From contig JAJEKV010000049.1 in assembly GCA_021234155.1 (NCBI GenBank), positions 7,439,727 through 7,503,726 on the forward strand: a DNA stretch of 64,000 nt. The letters run 5' to 3'. This DNA comes from Isoetes taiwanensis. Lineage: Eukaryota; Streptophyta; Lycopodiopsida; Isoetales; Isoetaceae. The translations under genes were made by a program, and so were the position numbers. Of the stretch, positions 22,031-35,000 are shown piece after piece (position 1 is the first letter of the stretch; every line of letters starts with the position of its first letter). The notes under the pieces were generated by a model. The model saw only the letters and a list, made by a program, of their open reading frames with translations. It was not told the origin of the DNA and made no database searches.

Positions 22031-25000
22031 GATCTAAAATGGGACATGATTCAATGCAGGTAAGTAGAGGTAATCTAGAGCTAGTATTTCGGCTCAAGGA
22101 GGTAATTAGAAGGGGTAGTTCTCTTAAAGACCACAAATTATTAACTAAACAAAAGTGATGTGCTACTTATTGTAGGCCAATAGAAAAGGAGCAACAAGGA
22201 GGGAGCGCATCATGAGAAAATAGGAGTTGTAAATTTTGTCTTTAATGATGATACCGAATTATGTTTCTCATGTATGAAGTAGGTGAAATGGTATTTAATT
22301 TAAACTAGAGCATTGTAGCTTTAAAATGCTTTGCAAGACATCGTTGTTCCGTTACTTTACAAATGTTGCAGTTGTTTACAATTCTTGCTTCTACAAAATG
22401 AAGTAGTGAAGTCTTCTCAAGCAGCTTTGATGTCATTTTGCACATGCATTGATCTTTAATTGGCATGATATTAATTATAAGATAGAGCATATAATGTATA
22501 ATATTGTTCCTATTTCAGAGCACACATCATTAGTGTAAAGTCCACAACCAGTTGGCATGTAATCGACATGTTCTTATAGAGAATATAAATTGGAAATTTT
22601 GTCGCAGTTAGCCCCAATTAATGCAGCTTGTTTCTTCAATGACCGTGTGGATTATGCCGAATACACTTAAAATATTCACCATTAATCATCTTTATCTCCA
22701 TATAATTAATGGAGGGTATTTCCAGTAGCCCCATCGGGACAAACCGGAGGACAATATCCGTAACTTTGGCCTCTATACATCCCACAGATAACACCGTTGT
22801 TCGCTTGATCTTTTCTTCCACAGCTCAAATTGAATAATCTCAATAAGTGCATCTACAAAATACTTTGAAATACACTTTAGGGTAGCTCCTTGTGGACAAA
22901 TATAACCTCCATTGATCTTTTGCCAAATTATGTCCAAAACATCCACCTTTAAGTCCTGCTATTTCAGCTGTGGGAACCATAAGTTGTTGGAATAGATGAG
23001 GGAAGAGCTTTTATTATTGAAAAAATTGGCATCTTTACCAGATGCAAAGAACCGCCTAATATGCCCTCGGGTCTTGAAAAATTCTAGACAAAGACGCGGA
23101 ATCGTCAATACCCCAGCTGCTCTAAAAAGACTAATGCACTGGGTCCTAGCCCCAATATTCCATAATTCACACCTCAAGAATGTCATTAAGGTGATCGGCC
23201 CTTTAAGCATAAAACACCTAACCAAATCCAGATTTTTTCCAAGAACTTTTATGTTAGCATATCTTAGCACCCCATAAAGCCGCGATCCTCACTTAAGAAC
23301 TTAAACTGAGCAATCGCATTTCTAAGACATTCACGCTATAATCCGCATGGCGTTCTTGCCATTCTTGTAATGTCCAGCCAACTTTTGATCCAATAATAAA
23401 ATTTGAACTTCCAAAGATTCAAAACCGCCTAAAACGTGAATACCGCCGACTAACACTTGAAGTCGCGACTAACTTATATTTTGTCGCTAGGAATGTCCAT
23501 AGTCATCAACAAATGACATTGGTATTCAACTTCATGGAAGTCGCATTAAAACCGCATGGCAATATAATGTAGTGATTTTATTCCTTTGTTCCACAAGTGA
23601 AGGAACTAATATGGCCATGATAGGCTATGACTAAAAAATGTCAAGATAGCCATAGAAAATAATAAATTCCCGCGAAAAATAATTAGAGCAAATTATTAAA
23701 AGCTTTGTATGCAAATAAAACAATAATGGAAATCTAATACTAAATAACTAATCAACAACAAAAATACATGGACAAATTTAAATATGCCTCACACATAATC
23801 CTCGATGTAAGGATTCCAAACGCCCCAAATTCAATAGTTCGCAAACGTGATGTAATGGGAAGCTGTCAGAATTGGCTCTTTTTTGGCAAGGAACCATTGG
23901 GTATTTGTGTGTGTGTGTGTGTTTTTTTATCAATGTAATGAGCTTGGCTCCATTATAGGTACATGTATTTTACATTTTCTCCTCACTGACAAATTAATGA
24001 GATTATTCCCCGATGATCATTATATGAGAAATAATAGTTATACGGAGGAAGTTTATATAAAGTTCATGTGATAACAAGCAGCTGCATCACACTCTCGCTA
24101 ATGTCTCTAGAAGGAAGTGGGAACAATTCTTGGGCAAGGCTCACTGGGTTTAAGTTTGGAACATCATATCTCTAATTGAGAACCAATCTGTAATTATTAC
24201 TTTCTTGAAAGATTTTTGAACTAAATTTTCAGATTTGAAATCTTAACTGCATCAAAATTCATCCCCAGATGGCGTAGTTAAGGATAGTTACAACTGATGC
24301 CTGATATCAGAACTGACATCGAGAATTTATAGGTGGTTTTGCCTTACACCCGTGGGCTGCTTTTCAGGACTCTTTATAGATAGTAAATTATTCCTGGTAA
24401 TTATTATTCCCGTAATTATATAAAAAAGACATGATCATTGTAAGTTTCTCAGACTCTAATAAGAAGATTTCCAATAAGATAAACAATCATGCTAAGGAGT
24501 TTCATTAAGATCTGAGCATATGAATCAAAAGCTATCGTGCTGAATCTTTTGACAATAATCACCACTCTGGAACATAAGAACAAGTTACCCAATAGCTGAC
24601 TAATACAAGGCCAAATTATCAATCCATAGCTAGCCTAGAAGATGCAGCCCATGGGAAGAACATGGCGCAGCCACATAAGTGCTCTACATGCTTGTGGCTA
24701 AGCTTAAAAATGAGCCTTCTAATAAGTAATCGATATAAGTGTTAATTGAATGCAGTTCGAGAAATAGCTTAGTAATTAAAAAACTGTAAGTAATCAATCG
24801 ATCTTTGAGATCCTTTGAGAATTAAGATGAATCATGCCTACGAAGCTTGTAGCCTCCGCAAGATAGTAATGGCATAGATGAGCTTTATATATAAATGAAC
24901 TCCATACTTAAATAATGGAGTTATGGATAAAGATAGCAAATTAAATGGAATTTTGTATCTAATTGGGGCCGTATTGAGAGGAGGTGTCTACATAGAGCTA

Positions 25001-25127
25001 GTATGATATGGTCATTACCATTAGACCCCTCAAGAGAATGACATATTGAGTTTATGAGATCTGGAAGATAAGACTTGGGTTTATGTAAGAAATTAATAGA
25101 ATCTAAGGAAGGAACATGACTTGAAGC
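22031..25127. other. Region without a recognised gene
   Basis: The minus strand between about 22620 and 23270 stays readable over long stretches in changing frames (for example 22959-23270, 103 codons, and 22636-22821), and both strands are open at 22996-23277; no known domain is visible. A (GT)n run of about ten repeats occurs at 23908-23929. The remainder is AT-rich with no supported feature. Confidence 0.4.
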
Positions 25128-27400
25128 ATGTGGTTTTATATTGAAATATATGGAGATATAGAGTGGGTGCCACTGGATTTTGTTGTTGGCCCAATGAATG
25201 AGTAGATAATGAGTTCATAAACTCCAAAAATTGATTCAACTATACTAAGAAAATAAAGCCAAGGAAATAGTCGAACAAATATGGCATATTAACATAATTA
25301 AGAGTCTAGTAAACTTAGTATTAACATATGGTCTAGTAAATCCTATTAAATTCCTGAGTACAATCATGACACGGAGCCCAAGAGGTTGATAAGATTAATA
25401 TTTCAGCTAAGGAATGGGTATCATTTCTATAAACCGGGAATCAACATAGCTAATGGGTGGTTATCTAACCAAATTGTGTTCCTTTACTTTAAAATGACTA
25501 ACAACATTGTATCTATGTGACATACATTCCTTTGTGAGAAGTTGTATTCCTTGTGGGGGAGTGGTTCCAAGGAAGATTTGCCTTTAGGAAAATACTATAG
25601 GCTTTCTATGTGCTCCTATTTGATGGTATATCTAGATGCTATGCTTAGATAACAAGGTAGTCATGGCTGTATTAATGTTAGCATGTTCTTGTTGATTAGA
25701 CATCATGATGTGGTAGCAATATGAATGTGGTTAGATTCCATGGATGTCACAAAAGTGTTGGCATTGTTTTATGTTCTCCTCCGTATATATGCATGGGAAA
25801 TGTATGTGAAATGTGACTCGATTCTTGGATCAATGCATGATACCATGGTTTAAACTCCCGACATTTAGACCGCTGCTATTGGTGGATGTATGAATGCATA
25901 TCCTCCGTGTTGAAGTCCATTTCCATGCGGCTGGACTCCACGATTGTTCTTGTTTTTACATCTGACCTCCCAAAGGAGAGTGCTTCATCGCTATATGTCT
26001 TGAAGTGGTCCCCTAGTGCTAGACGTGAGGTTAAGAGAGCCGCGGTACGTATGAGGCTTACCCCACCCGTGATTTTGCCGCAGTGGCCCGGACGCCCTGT
26101 GGTCAGATAAGCCGTGAGTTGCACCGATAAATTCCTATGGATACCCCATGGTTATCTTATGGTCTCCTTTTCATGATCTCGTGGCTATAATTATTGCAAG
26201 GTTAAGGCATGCATTTACTTAATGCATTTGGCTGACTTGATGATGTTTGGGTATTTCATAATGAGGGTCTAATTATCATGTTATGTATTGACATTGCATT
26301 GTTAGTTTCTATAGAGGGATTCTTAGTGAGGCGTCTAATGTAAGAATGATTCTGTGATTGTTACCTCAGCGTATATGTTGATTATGCCAACCTTTCTTAA
26401 ATGTGCCTCAAACCCCACTCTTAGTCTTTAGGACTAACCCACGTGTCTATGGTGCTAAGATAGACGGGTGTAAAGGTGCATAGACTCAAGGTAAGAAGGA
26501 TTACCGCAGCTTGAATGGAGCTAAAGGCCCAAGATCTCATGGGAGCTTTTAGCAAGGTCTTGTAAACTACTTAATAAACTTGATACTATGGTTTATTAGA
26601 GCTGAAGCATTTTTGATTGTATATAGTATAACAATGTACTCTTTGAGAATAATGATCGTACGTGGTTTATTGGATATGGTTGAGAGTAAAGCAAGATTCA
26701 CCCTTACCTTGAGTTTCATCTTGAGAATGCTTTTGCATTGCATCATCTTAATTTATGCATACCAACTGCCGTTGTTCATGCAAGTCTTAATGGGATCTCG
26801 AAGTTACCAAGGGTTAACCCTCGATGTGCCTATTATAGTTCGGGGACGAGCAATTTTGATCCGTGGATATCAATTGCCATACATTCAAGTTGGGGATGTA
26901 TAATGCCAATGGTAATCCATAGGAAAAATGAAGAGATGATGGGCCTAAGGGGAAGGAAGGAAGGAAAGGAAGGTATGTGAAGTTATGGTATAGTATCTTA
27001 GTTTTAGTTGTTATCTCTATATAAGGAGCAGAAAAGCTAACATAATGCAGCTCATCAAGGAGCTATGCTTGGTTGAAAGTTACAATAAAAATAACTAAAT
27101 TCTAAGATAGATGATTTCCATGCGAGCATGAACAATGCATGGCCCGCAGCCTGCTCAAAGGGCATTCCATTTTGGTCTGCATGGGTCTTATGGTCTATAT
27201 AGGAGCTGCCACAGCATTCATCTTTCAGTAGCATTAATTCATCTCAAGACGCGGTGTTATTACTTGGCCCAAAAATATATTGATAAAATTTACGAAAGTG
27301 TTCCTCCTTTGAATCGTAAAATGATGGAACGATCTCGATTTAGTATCTCTCGAATTGACTCTATCGTCCCATTCTCGAGAGAGTAAGTACAACATACGCA
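25128..27400 (+). repeat. Long direct repeat, copy A (about 2.27 kb)
   Basis: Starting at ttttatattgaaatatatgg and ending near ctcgagagagtaagta, this block recurs downstream in pieces: its first half matches 28190-28980 and its second half matches 30160-31595. Shared landmarks include aacaaatatggcatattaac, agttgtattccttgtggggg, gatggtatatctagatgcta, gatacccatggataccccat-type sequence, gatgatgtttgggtatttca, cttttagcaaggtcttgtaa and ccatgcgagcatgaacaatg. No protein domain is readable. Length and arrangement fit a long LTR, but TG/CA ends and a primer site are not convincing. Confidence 0.8.
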
Positions 27401-28189
27401 TGTTTAGGAATAGCGAAGTGGACTTGGTGGGTAGTGGTGAAGCGGTGTAAGCCCTGTGTAAGCAGCCACTGCAGCTTTAGAAATTCTGAATGCATGATTA
27501 TAACCTATGCCATTATCACACCTTAGCTATGGCATGACAATAAGAAGTAACATATTCAGAATTTTAATTTAGGATAGAAGAGTATTAACATGGTATTCAT
27601 GATCTTGAGCTTGTTGCCCAAGTATTTTTATGTTGTCTTACCGAGTCGATTTGATTGGCATCTTGAAATGATGATATTGATAATAATCAGTAATAAAGTT
27701 CAAAAACAATATGGCAAGAATAGATTAAGGGAAGTATGGGCACTTTAAAAATTGTGCAGAGAGACCATGTTACTTAGAAGACCCGAGTGAAAAGAACAAA
27801 GTATGATGTGCCAGATAAAAGAACATGTTGATGGATATAATGGAGATGTTAAGTGGTATTTGGTTGAAAAGCAAGAATCATGTGGAACATAAGGGAAAAA
27901 GCTTCGGCATTTTATAGCATGAGTACAGTTATATATCTTGTTAAGTTGTCTTGTGACTTTGTACTAAATGAAGATAAGGTTTACTCAAGAACACGAGAGT
28001 TTGTTAGGATGGTGCTGCAACATCGAGCGACACTTTGGTTTGCTAAAATGGTTGTATATACATTGGAGGAGAGTTAGAGATTGAACTGGTAAAGTTAAAT
28101 GTAATGCAAGGCATTCAACTTGAAGCTATAAGGATAGGATGAATAGAATAGAAAAGAATAGTACCCAGATGCTCATGCAAAGAAACAAA
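27401..28189 (+). other. Spacer between the long direct repeats, possible gag remnant
   Basis: About 790 bases between copy A and the second copy. Near 27740-27775 the plus strand reads KYGHFKNCAER, which resembles the last half of a retroviral zinc knuckle (a G-H-x4-C pattern), but the first cysteines are not readable. The open frame 27880-28077 has no recognised domain. If the flanking repeats are LTRs, this would be the strongly deleted internal part. Weakly supported. Confidence 0.3.
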
Positions 28190-28980
28190 GGGAATGAGTA
28201 GATAATGAGTTTATGGGAACTCAAAAGTTGTGATCCGACTATACTAAGGAAATAAAGCTAAGGAAATAGTTGAACAAATATGGCATATTAACATTATTAA
28301 GGAAATATGTTAAAGTAACATGTGACACCGCTTCTCTTCGAGAAGGAAGGTCTAGTAAACTTAGTGGGGCTTTTGAGTATGATCATGACATGGAGCCCAA
28401 GGGGTTGATAAGATTAATATATCAGCTAAGGAATGGGTATTTCTATAAAATGAGAATTTAACATAGCTAATGGGTGGTTAAGTTATCTAACCAAGTTGTA
28501 TTCCTTATGGAAAATGACTTCCATTATATTCATGTGACATTGCATTCCTTGTGAGAAGTTGTATTCCTTATGGGGGGAGTGGTTCCAAGGAATCATCGCC
28601 TTTAGGAAAATACTATGGACATTCTATGTGCTCCTGTTTGATGATATATCTAGAGATGTTATGCTTAGATAACAATGTAGTCACAGTTTCATATTGTTAG
28701 TATGTTCTTGTTGATTAGACATCATGATGTGGTAGCACATGAATGTGATTGGATCTCCATGATGTCATTGCAAGTGTTGGTATTGTTCTATGTTGTCCTT
28801 GGTATATATGCATGGGAAATGCATGTGAAAATGTGTGACTGATCTGCGGATCACGATGATAGCCATGGTTTAAACTCAACATGTGGGATATTTGCTAAGT
28901 TATTGGTTGATGTACCAGAGTCCATTTTAAGGTGGCTTGGACTCACGCATTGTTTTGTTCTGATATCGCGACCTTGTCAC
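28190..28980 (+). repeat. Long direct repeat, second copy, first half
   Basis: From aatgagtagataatgagttt to about gatatcgcgacctt it matches 25193-25970 of copy A in the same orientation and order. It lacks the first about 60 bases of copy A and stops where the foreign block 28981-30160 begins. Confidence 0.8.
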
Positions 28981-30160
28981 CCCCGCTTTGGTAATATAGT
29001 TTCTTCCGCTAGGCAATAACCAATAGAGCTTTCAACCAATAGAGTCGCGATTCACCAATAGAGCTAATTACAGTTTAGGCCTTTGGCCACATCAAGAGAA
29101 ATTGTTGTTTGACTAATAAAGAGCCCTCAAGTAGATGAAACCATAGTTTTAGGAAATTAATTTGTTTTAGTGGTTCTCAGATAATGTTTTATTATGGGCA
29201 TCACAAATTTGATGAAAAGGCATCTATGCCGAAGAAAACAAAGTCTTTTCCTTCCAACTCAATATGAGTTTTGATAACGATTTCATACTACACATATGCA
29301 TGCAAAGTTTTCAAATCTAGTCTCATTGGTCCTATTTGTGCTTTTATATTTCAGGCTATATTGGATTATTTGGTTTCCATTGGAATAAAATGATGTTCAT
29401 TATGAACTTTTTCTGTTTACCACTTTGCTGAAGCAATGTGGATTCCACTTGTACAAGAGCAAGACATGGGTACAAATTTGGTAATAAATAGTTTGTTGAG
29501 TTGTTGTTGCATACAACTTGTCAACAATCATTCTTTATTTTAATTGTTGTTGTAATGCAAGCCTTTAACCATGATTTTATGAAGATTGTTGTTGTTATCC
29601 ATGCAGCCTTTAACCCTTCGGGTAAAATGGATTAGGTCATGGTTACACAAATGGATTAGAAGGCCGCTGTGACTCTCGCCATTGCTTTGCATAGATCTAG
29701 GAAAGGTGTATCCTTTTTTTTTCCCTAACGAAAGGCAAAGGCATTTTGGCTAGCGCTCAATTGGGAAAGCCATGGAGAAGCAATAAATGATGTGTCTCCA
29801 AGATAAAGATTCTACATGCTCCGATGGATGTGCAATCGATAACTTTGTTCTAGTTTAGCATTGGCTTAACTAAGTCATTTCTTTTCTTATTCTTATGCTT
29901 TTTAAAGGAAGAAACATGTAACCATGTTAGAGTTTGATTCATTTGGTTCCAAGGTGCATTTCGCTAATCCCGTGGCTTTTATTTTGAAATACATGGAGAT
30001 ATAGAGTCGGGTGTCGAGGCTTTTATTGTTGCCTCAAATGGAATGAATTGATAGCAAGTTTATGGAACTCAAATGTTGTGGATCCCTAATTATACTAAGG
30101 AAGAAGTTGAATAAATACTTCACATATGTCTATATATAATACTAAAACTCAAGCAAGAGG
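28981..30160. mobile_element. About 1.2 kb block splitting the second long direct repeat
   Basis: This block has no counterpart in copy A at the junction point (about 25970), so it appears to be an insertion or rearrangement in the second copy. It starts with a local duplication of accaatagagct (29007, 29034, 29051). Near its end, 29974-30130, it carries a third copy of the first about 160 bases of copy A, starting ttttattttgaaatacatgg. That means the insert is not simply unrelated DNA. A run of T (29713-29722) is too short to call a poly-A end. Confidence 0.5.
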
Positions 30161-31595
30161 AGAGTCTCAGTGCAATCACGCTACATCGTGAGTGCTTCAT
30201 CACGTTACATGTCTTGGAAGTGGTCCCCTAGCAGTCGGACTTTAGGTTAAGAGAGAGCATGTACACATTAGGCTTCACCCCAACTGTGATTTGGTCAGTA
30301 GGGTCTCACTCAGCCCAGTGGTCGTGATGAGTTTCGTGAGTTGCAATCAAGATACCCATGGATACCCCATGGCTATCTTATGGTTTCTCATGATCTCGTG
30401 GTTATAATTATTGCAAGGTTATGGTACGTGCATTTACTACAGATTTAATGACTTTGATGATGTTTGGGTATTTCATAATGAGGGTCTAATTATCATTGTT
30501 TATGTTATGTAATATTACTGCATTGTTAGTTTCCTCGTGACAGAGGGACTTATAAAAGGCCTAATCTAAGAATGATTCTGTGATTGTTACCTCATGTATA
30601 TGTTGATTATGCCAACATTTTCAAATGCCTCAAACCCCACTCTAGTCTTTAGGACTAAGCCTTAATGCGGCCTGGTGTAAGAAGATGTAATGTGGGTGTA
30701 AGCAGATAGACCCGGGAGGTATGAAGGCTAGTTGAGAACCTGAATGAGTTAAAGGCCTAAGATATGTGGGAGCTTTTAGCAAGGTCTTGTAACCACTTAA
30801 TAAACTTGATATTGTGTTTATTAGGAGCGTGAAGCATTTGATTGTATATAGTATAACAACGTACCCTTTGAGAATAATGATCGTGACGTGTTTATTGATA
30901 TGAAGTTGAGACTAAAGATTCAATTTTACCTTGAGTTTCATCTTGAGAATGTTTCTTTTGCATTGCATCATTCAATTTATGCATACCAACTCATGTTGTT
31001 CATGCAAGTCTTAATGGGACCTCGAAGTTACCCTCGAGGGTTAACCCGGCTGTTCCATTATAGTTGGTATCGAGCGTTTAACTGTGGATATTGGGTTTTC
31101 ACGCATCCAAGTTGGGGATGTATAATGCTAATGGTAAATCCATAGGAAAATGAAGAGATGATGGCCTCTGGAGGAGTAAGGGAAGATATGTGAAGTTGGT
31201 GGTATAGTATCTAGTTTTAGTTGTTATTCTATATGCCAAGGTAGAAAGATAACATAATGCATCAAGGAGCCATGCTTGGTTGAAAGTTACACAAAATGAC
31301 TAAATTAAGATAGATGATTTCATGAGTATGAACAATGCATGGCCCGCACTAAAACAAAGGGCATTCCATCTTGGTTCCGTTGGTCTCTATGGGGATATAG
31401 GAGCTGTCAGCAGACACCACATCTTTCGTGGCATTAATTCATCTTCGCATGCAAAGTTGTTATTACGCAAGTGGGCCTTAAAAGGATAAATGACAGCGCA
31501 TTTAGTGTTCCTCCCTTTGAATCCTAAATGATGGAACGATCCGATTCAAGATTCTTTCGAATTGACTCAGCATCTCTATTCCGGAGTAAGTATAT
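30161..31595 (+). repeat. Long direct repeat, second copy, second half
   Basis: From gtgcttcatcacgttacatg to about ttccggagtaagta it matches 25970-27400 of copy A, same order and strand. The open frame 30888-31145 corresponds to 26738-26980 or 26580-26903 in copy A, yet the encoded peptides diverge by frame, so I do not regard it as coding. Confidence 0.8.
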
Positions 31596-32479
31596 TGTGC
31601 TCCGTGCCTCCATGCCCCGTGGCATCCTTTGTGCTTACACAGCTTAGATGAGATATGTAACTCTTTATACTTTTTATCCTGATTAATAAACTTTTGGTTG
31701 GCCCTTCCAAATTAAAAAATGAACAAATGACTCATGGTAACACTGCTGGGTCTATTTCTTTTATTCGCTACAAATTCTATGTGGTTGGAGTGGTGGATAT
31801 GTGGATGAGTGGATTGTGTGCCAATTGTGCAAGCTAAGTAGGAGAGATTGTTATCCGTGACAATGGAAGGAATTCTAATATAATCGATGTCTTGCTTGTA
31901 TTTTCATTACATAAGTAGGTATTAGAATCAGTTCATAGTAGCTGAGATTTAAGAGCCTCTATGTAAGCACCGGCAAGCATGTGCATCTTAAGATGGTTCT
32001 AGGTAGGCTAGCCCAAATTAAGACACCATAGTATATTTGAGATAATGCTTTAAACTGAGGGTAAGTATATTCTTGGATATCATTTGATATTACTATGATA
32101 AAAAAGCAGGATGGTTGTTTTAATCAGAAGAGAAATAGGTATTGACATAGAAGGTGTGTCATAATTCCTTCACCATCATCCCATTTGGAAGATTTATATG
32201 GATTCCCATGCTCTGTCAAAGTTATAAGTGATCTTAATGACCAATATGATCAAGGATTGGGAAAGTAGAGAATGATGAGAGACACCAATAATGACGCATT
32301 ATTATGCTAGCACCAGAAAATGTTTAGGAGTTGATTATGTGGCCTTTGGAGAATACCTATGATCAGGGCTCTCGACCTCGAATAGGGCCTGGTGCTCGAT
32401 GATGAGTGAGGCCACCCTCTCAAGTATTCTCCGTGAGTTTGATCCCCCTGCACTAATCATTACCAAGCCAATTTAATCA
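31596..32479. other. Region without a recognised gene
   Basis: Between the long repeats and the plus-strand LINE. The stretch attaataaacttttggttgg, cccttccaaattaaaaaa at 31682-31720 resembles a LINE 3' end with an AATAAA signal and short A-rich tail, but no coding part directly upstream supports it. Confidence 0.35.
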
Positions 32480-35000
32480 TTAGGAGTGTGGGCAGCCCGT
32501 GCTAGCAGCAAGAGAAGTACCTTAGGATTCTTCAAATTTCGATCTTGCAAAGAAAATCCAACATCTTGTGTGTGTAATTTCTCTCGTGAGGAGGGAAAAC
32601 GCCCCATCTCTCAGGGGTTCACCCCTGTGCTCTTCTCAAATGGTAGTGAGAAATCACAGCTTGAGCACCCGCTTGTGTTAGAACTGAAATTCTCGTGTTC
32701 TTGTTGTGTTGCAAAGATTCCTCGGGCCTTCATTCTGTCAAGAACTCCGCTTAGGCCCTGCACTGAGGTTCTTGTTCTCCAAAATGAGGCCTAAAAGACG
32801 ATTCAAAGGGGAGTCCTCTCTGGCCACAACACATGGGAGGATATGGATGATCACAAAACTTTTTAGACCAAGACAACAAAGATTGGAAAGTTATTCTCAA
32901 TATCGGAAAAAGAAGGCGAATTCCTAATGTGGATAAATATGAAAGAACCTTACCTGCCTCTCACATTATCGAGATCAACAAAAAGCTGCCGCTTGAATGC
33001 ATGGGAATTAAGAAAGAAGGTCTTATTATGAATTACGTCTGTGACCCTCTAAGAATATTATTAAGAATTACTAAGATTTGAGGTAAGCATATATCCACTC
33101 AAAGTAAGTGTGATTTGGATGACTTAAGAGTCGAGGCTTCCAATCCTCCCTCCCCGATCACAAGAGGAGATCAAAATTAAAATTGAGAAGGAGGAAATCA
33201 AGATAGCTAAAGTTGGATGGCAACTTAAGGCCAAAATAAGGAGCGAAGATGATGAAAGGCGAATCCCAAATATTTTTTTTATCAAAGCTAAAAAGTAAAC
33301 AAGAAGAAACTATATATACAAAGATCCAAGATGATGGTATGACCTCTTTCCTCGAGGACATAGATCTTAAGGAAGTCAGATCCAATCATTTTATTAGAAT
33401 TATGGTACTAACCATGACTCTTTCCTCAGTTGAAATGGACAATTTCATCCCATATGAAGAGTGTTATTCAAGATATTCACAATGACACACCTGAAGTCTT
33501 TAATTAATGAGGAGCTTTTAAAATGTCTCGTGCATGGAAAAATGGTAAGACCTCCTGGCCTCGGGATGGTGGCTCCACCGCTGAATTTTTAAAACTTAGT
33601 ATCATTAATTCGATATTACTAATCCGTGTAATGAGTTTCTAATGCTCAGTCCTTGGATTGCGACTAACACTAGTCTCATTAATTTTATTTCCAAAGGTTG
33701 AGGAGCCAACTACCTTTTCCTCTCGGGACAGCTTCCTGTGCTGAAACCGGATTTTCAACCTTGGTTTATCTCCAAATAATCAATCCTACCATCTTGAAAG
33801 ACACGCATTTATCCCGACAATGTAGTGATGGCTATGCATTACATGAATTAAATAAAGACTAAAACAAGACATTGGCCTCCCCTTAAATCTGATATCACTA
33901 AAGCTTTATTAATCGGGCTCTTGGAGATTCCCCGACCAAATGTTGTCATAAGATGGATTTTCTCATGAAGCACGATTTTCTACATCCTCAAAAATTCAAG
34001 ATCCCTCTATTCCTCGATCATCGGGGAATGTAGCCCCATTCTTCGAAAGATCAAAAGGAGCGCTACCGCCTCCCCGGCCCTTTCTTCCCATAGTAATGGA
34101 AGCCTTAAGTAGTGCCTCAAGAATTCAAAAATGATGGCAGTAATCAAGGGCTCTAGTTACCGTGACAAATAGGTGTTTCTTAATGCTCATTTCCTATGTG
34201 ATGACACCTTTCATTCATCATGATGGAGGAGGCTCTAATCAACACCTCATGAGCCGCCTTGGCTGCCTTGGCAACACATCCGATGTGTAAGATTAACCCT
34301 ACCAAGTCAAAATTGATACAGTATACAATCAGTAAACCGGGCAGAATTCCCCAAAATCCCTACCAGGACTATAACTCCGGAATACTAAATCTTAAAATTT
34401 TAGAGTACCTTTGCTTTGAGAAGCAATGCTAGTGGGTTATGGGGGATATTATTGAGAAATTCAACAGGAAGCTTGATCTGATCAACAGCAAATTCCTTCA
34501 AGAATGGCGAGTTTATCCGGCTAATCACTTCTTTCTCACGCTTACTCTCAATCCCCTCAATTCTTTTAGCCCCCAAGAATGTCACCCAAGCCCAAAGCAT
34601 TCTTGGTAGGTTTATTGCCAATAGGGTCTCATTAGAACTTGACTCCGTGGGCTATGAAAGAATGCATGAAGAATATGAAAAAGGGTGGTTTGGGAATTCA
34701 TAGATATTGAGAAGGTGAGCATGGCCTCGCAGCCTAAATATATTTGGCTGTATTGCCTTAATAAGATCAATCATCCCAGATCTTGCCTTGTTAGGCATTA
34801 TTTATCCGTATGCAAGCCTTTGGTCGAGAAATGTTAAATGCAGTCACCGATAGTCTTTAGTTTACTTTCTCGTAGTTCCAAACAATAATTCCCGCATCAT
34901 CAAAAGTGGATCAAGGCTTGAAAGCTGTTTACAAAGTTGTATGATTGAAAGAAGGGCTCTAAAGACCAATCTATTTTCTCTGAATCCTTCTCTGATTTTA
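32480..35000 (+). mobile_element. L1-like LINE, plus strand, broken; may extend to about 35900
   Basis: Plus-strand motifs follow the LINE ORF2 order. The linker between endonuclease and RT is open at 33249-33485 and includes LKSKQEETIYTKIQDDG and SFLEDIDLKEVRSNHF. After shifts come a GK-PGLDGWSTEFFK-type segment (about 33540-33595), FISKG-EEPTTFS (33690-33725), and the RT active box at about 34195-34206, readable as YADDT with one missing base. It is followed by NPTKSKLI (34294-34317), KILEYL, FNRKLDLINSKFLQEWRV (about 34458-34512) and APKNVTQAQSILGRF (34569-34613). These match the RT palm, thumb and connector of plant L1 LINEs. Endonuclease motifs upstream of 33150 were not certain, and the 3' end is undefined. 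Confidence 0.75.
33240..34700 (+). pseudogene. LINE ORF2 reverse transcriptase region, broken
   Basis: This is the readable coding core of the LINE. The protein would reverse transcribe LINE RNA at a nicked chromosomal site. The best evidence is the ordered set of motifs: the QEETIYTKIQDDG linker, YADDT-like box at about 34195, PTKSKLI at 34294 and the APKNVTQA connector at 34569. Each requires moving between frames, and the second catalytic Asp is readable only if a base is restored. The minus frame 34400-34621 is a shadow of the connector region. Confidence 0.75.

Noticed and set aside
23908-23929. GT run as a possible Z-DNA or regulatory element
   Set aside because: About ten GT units is an ordinary microsatellite; nothing nearby supports a role.
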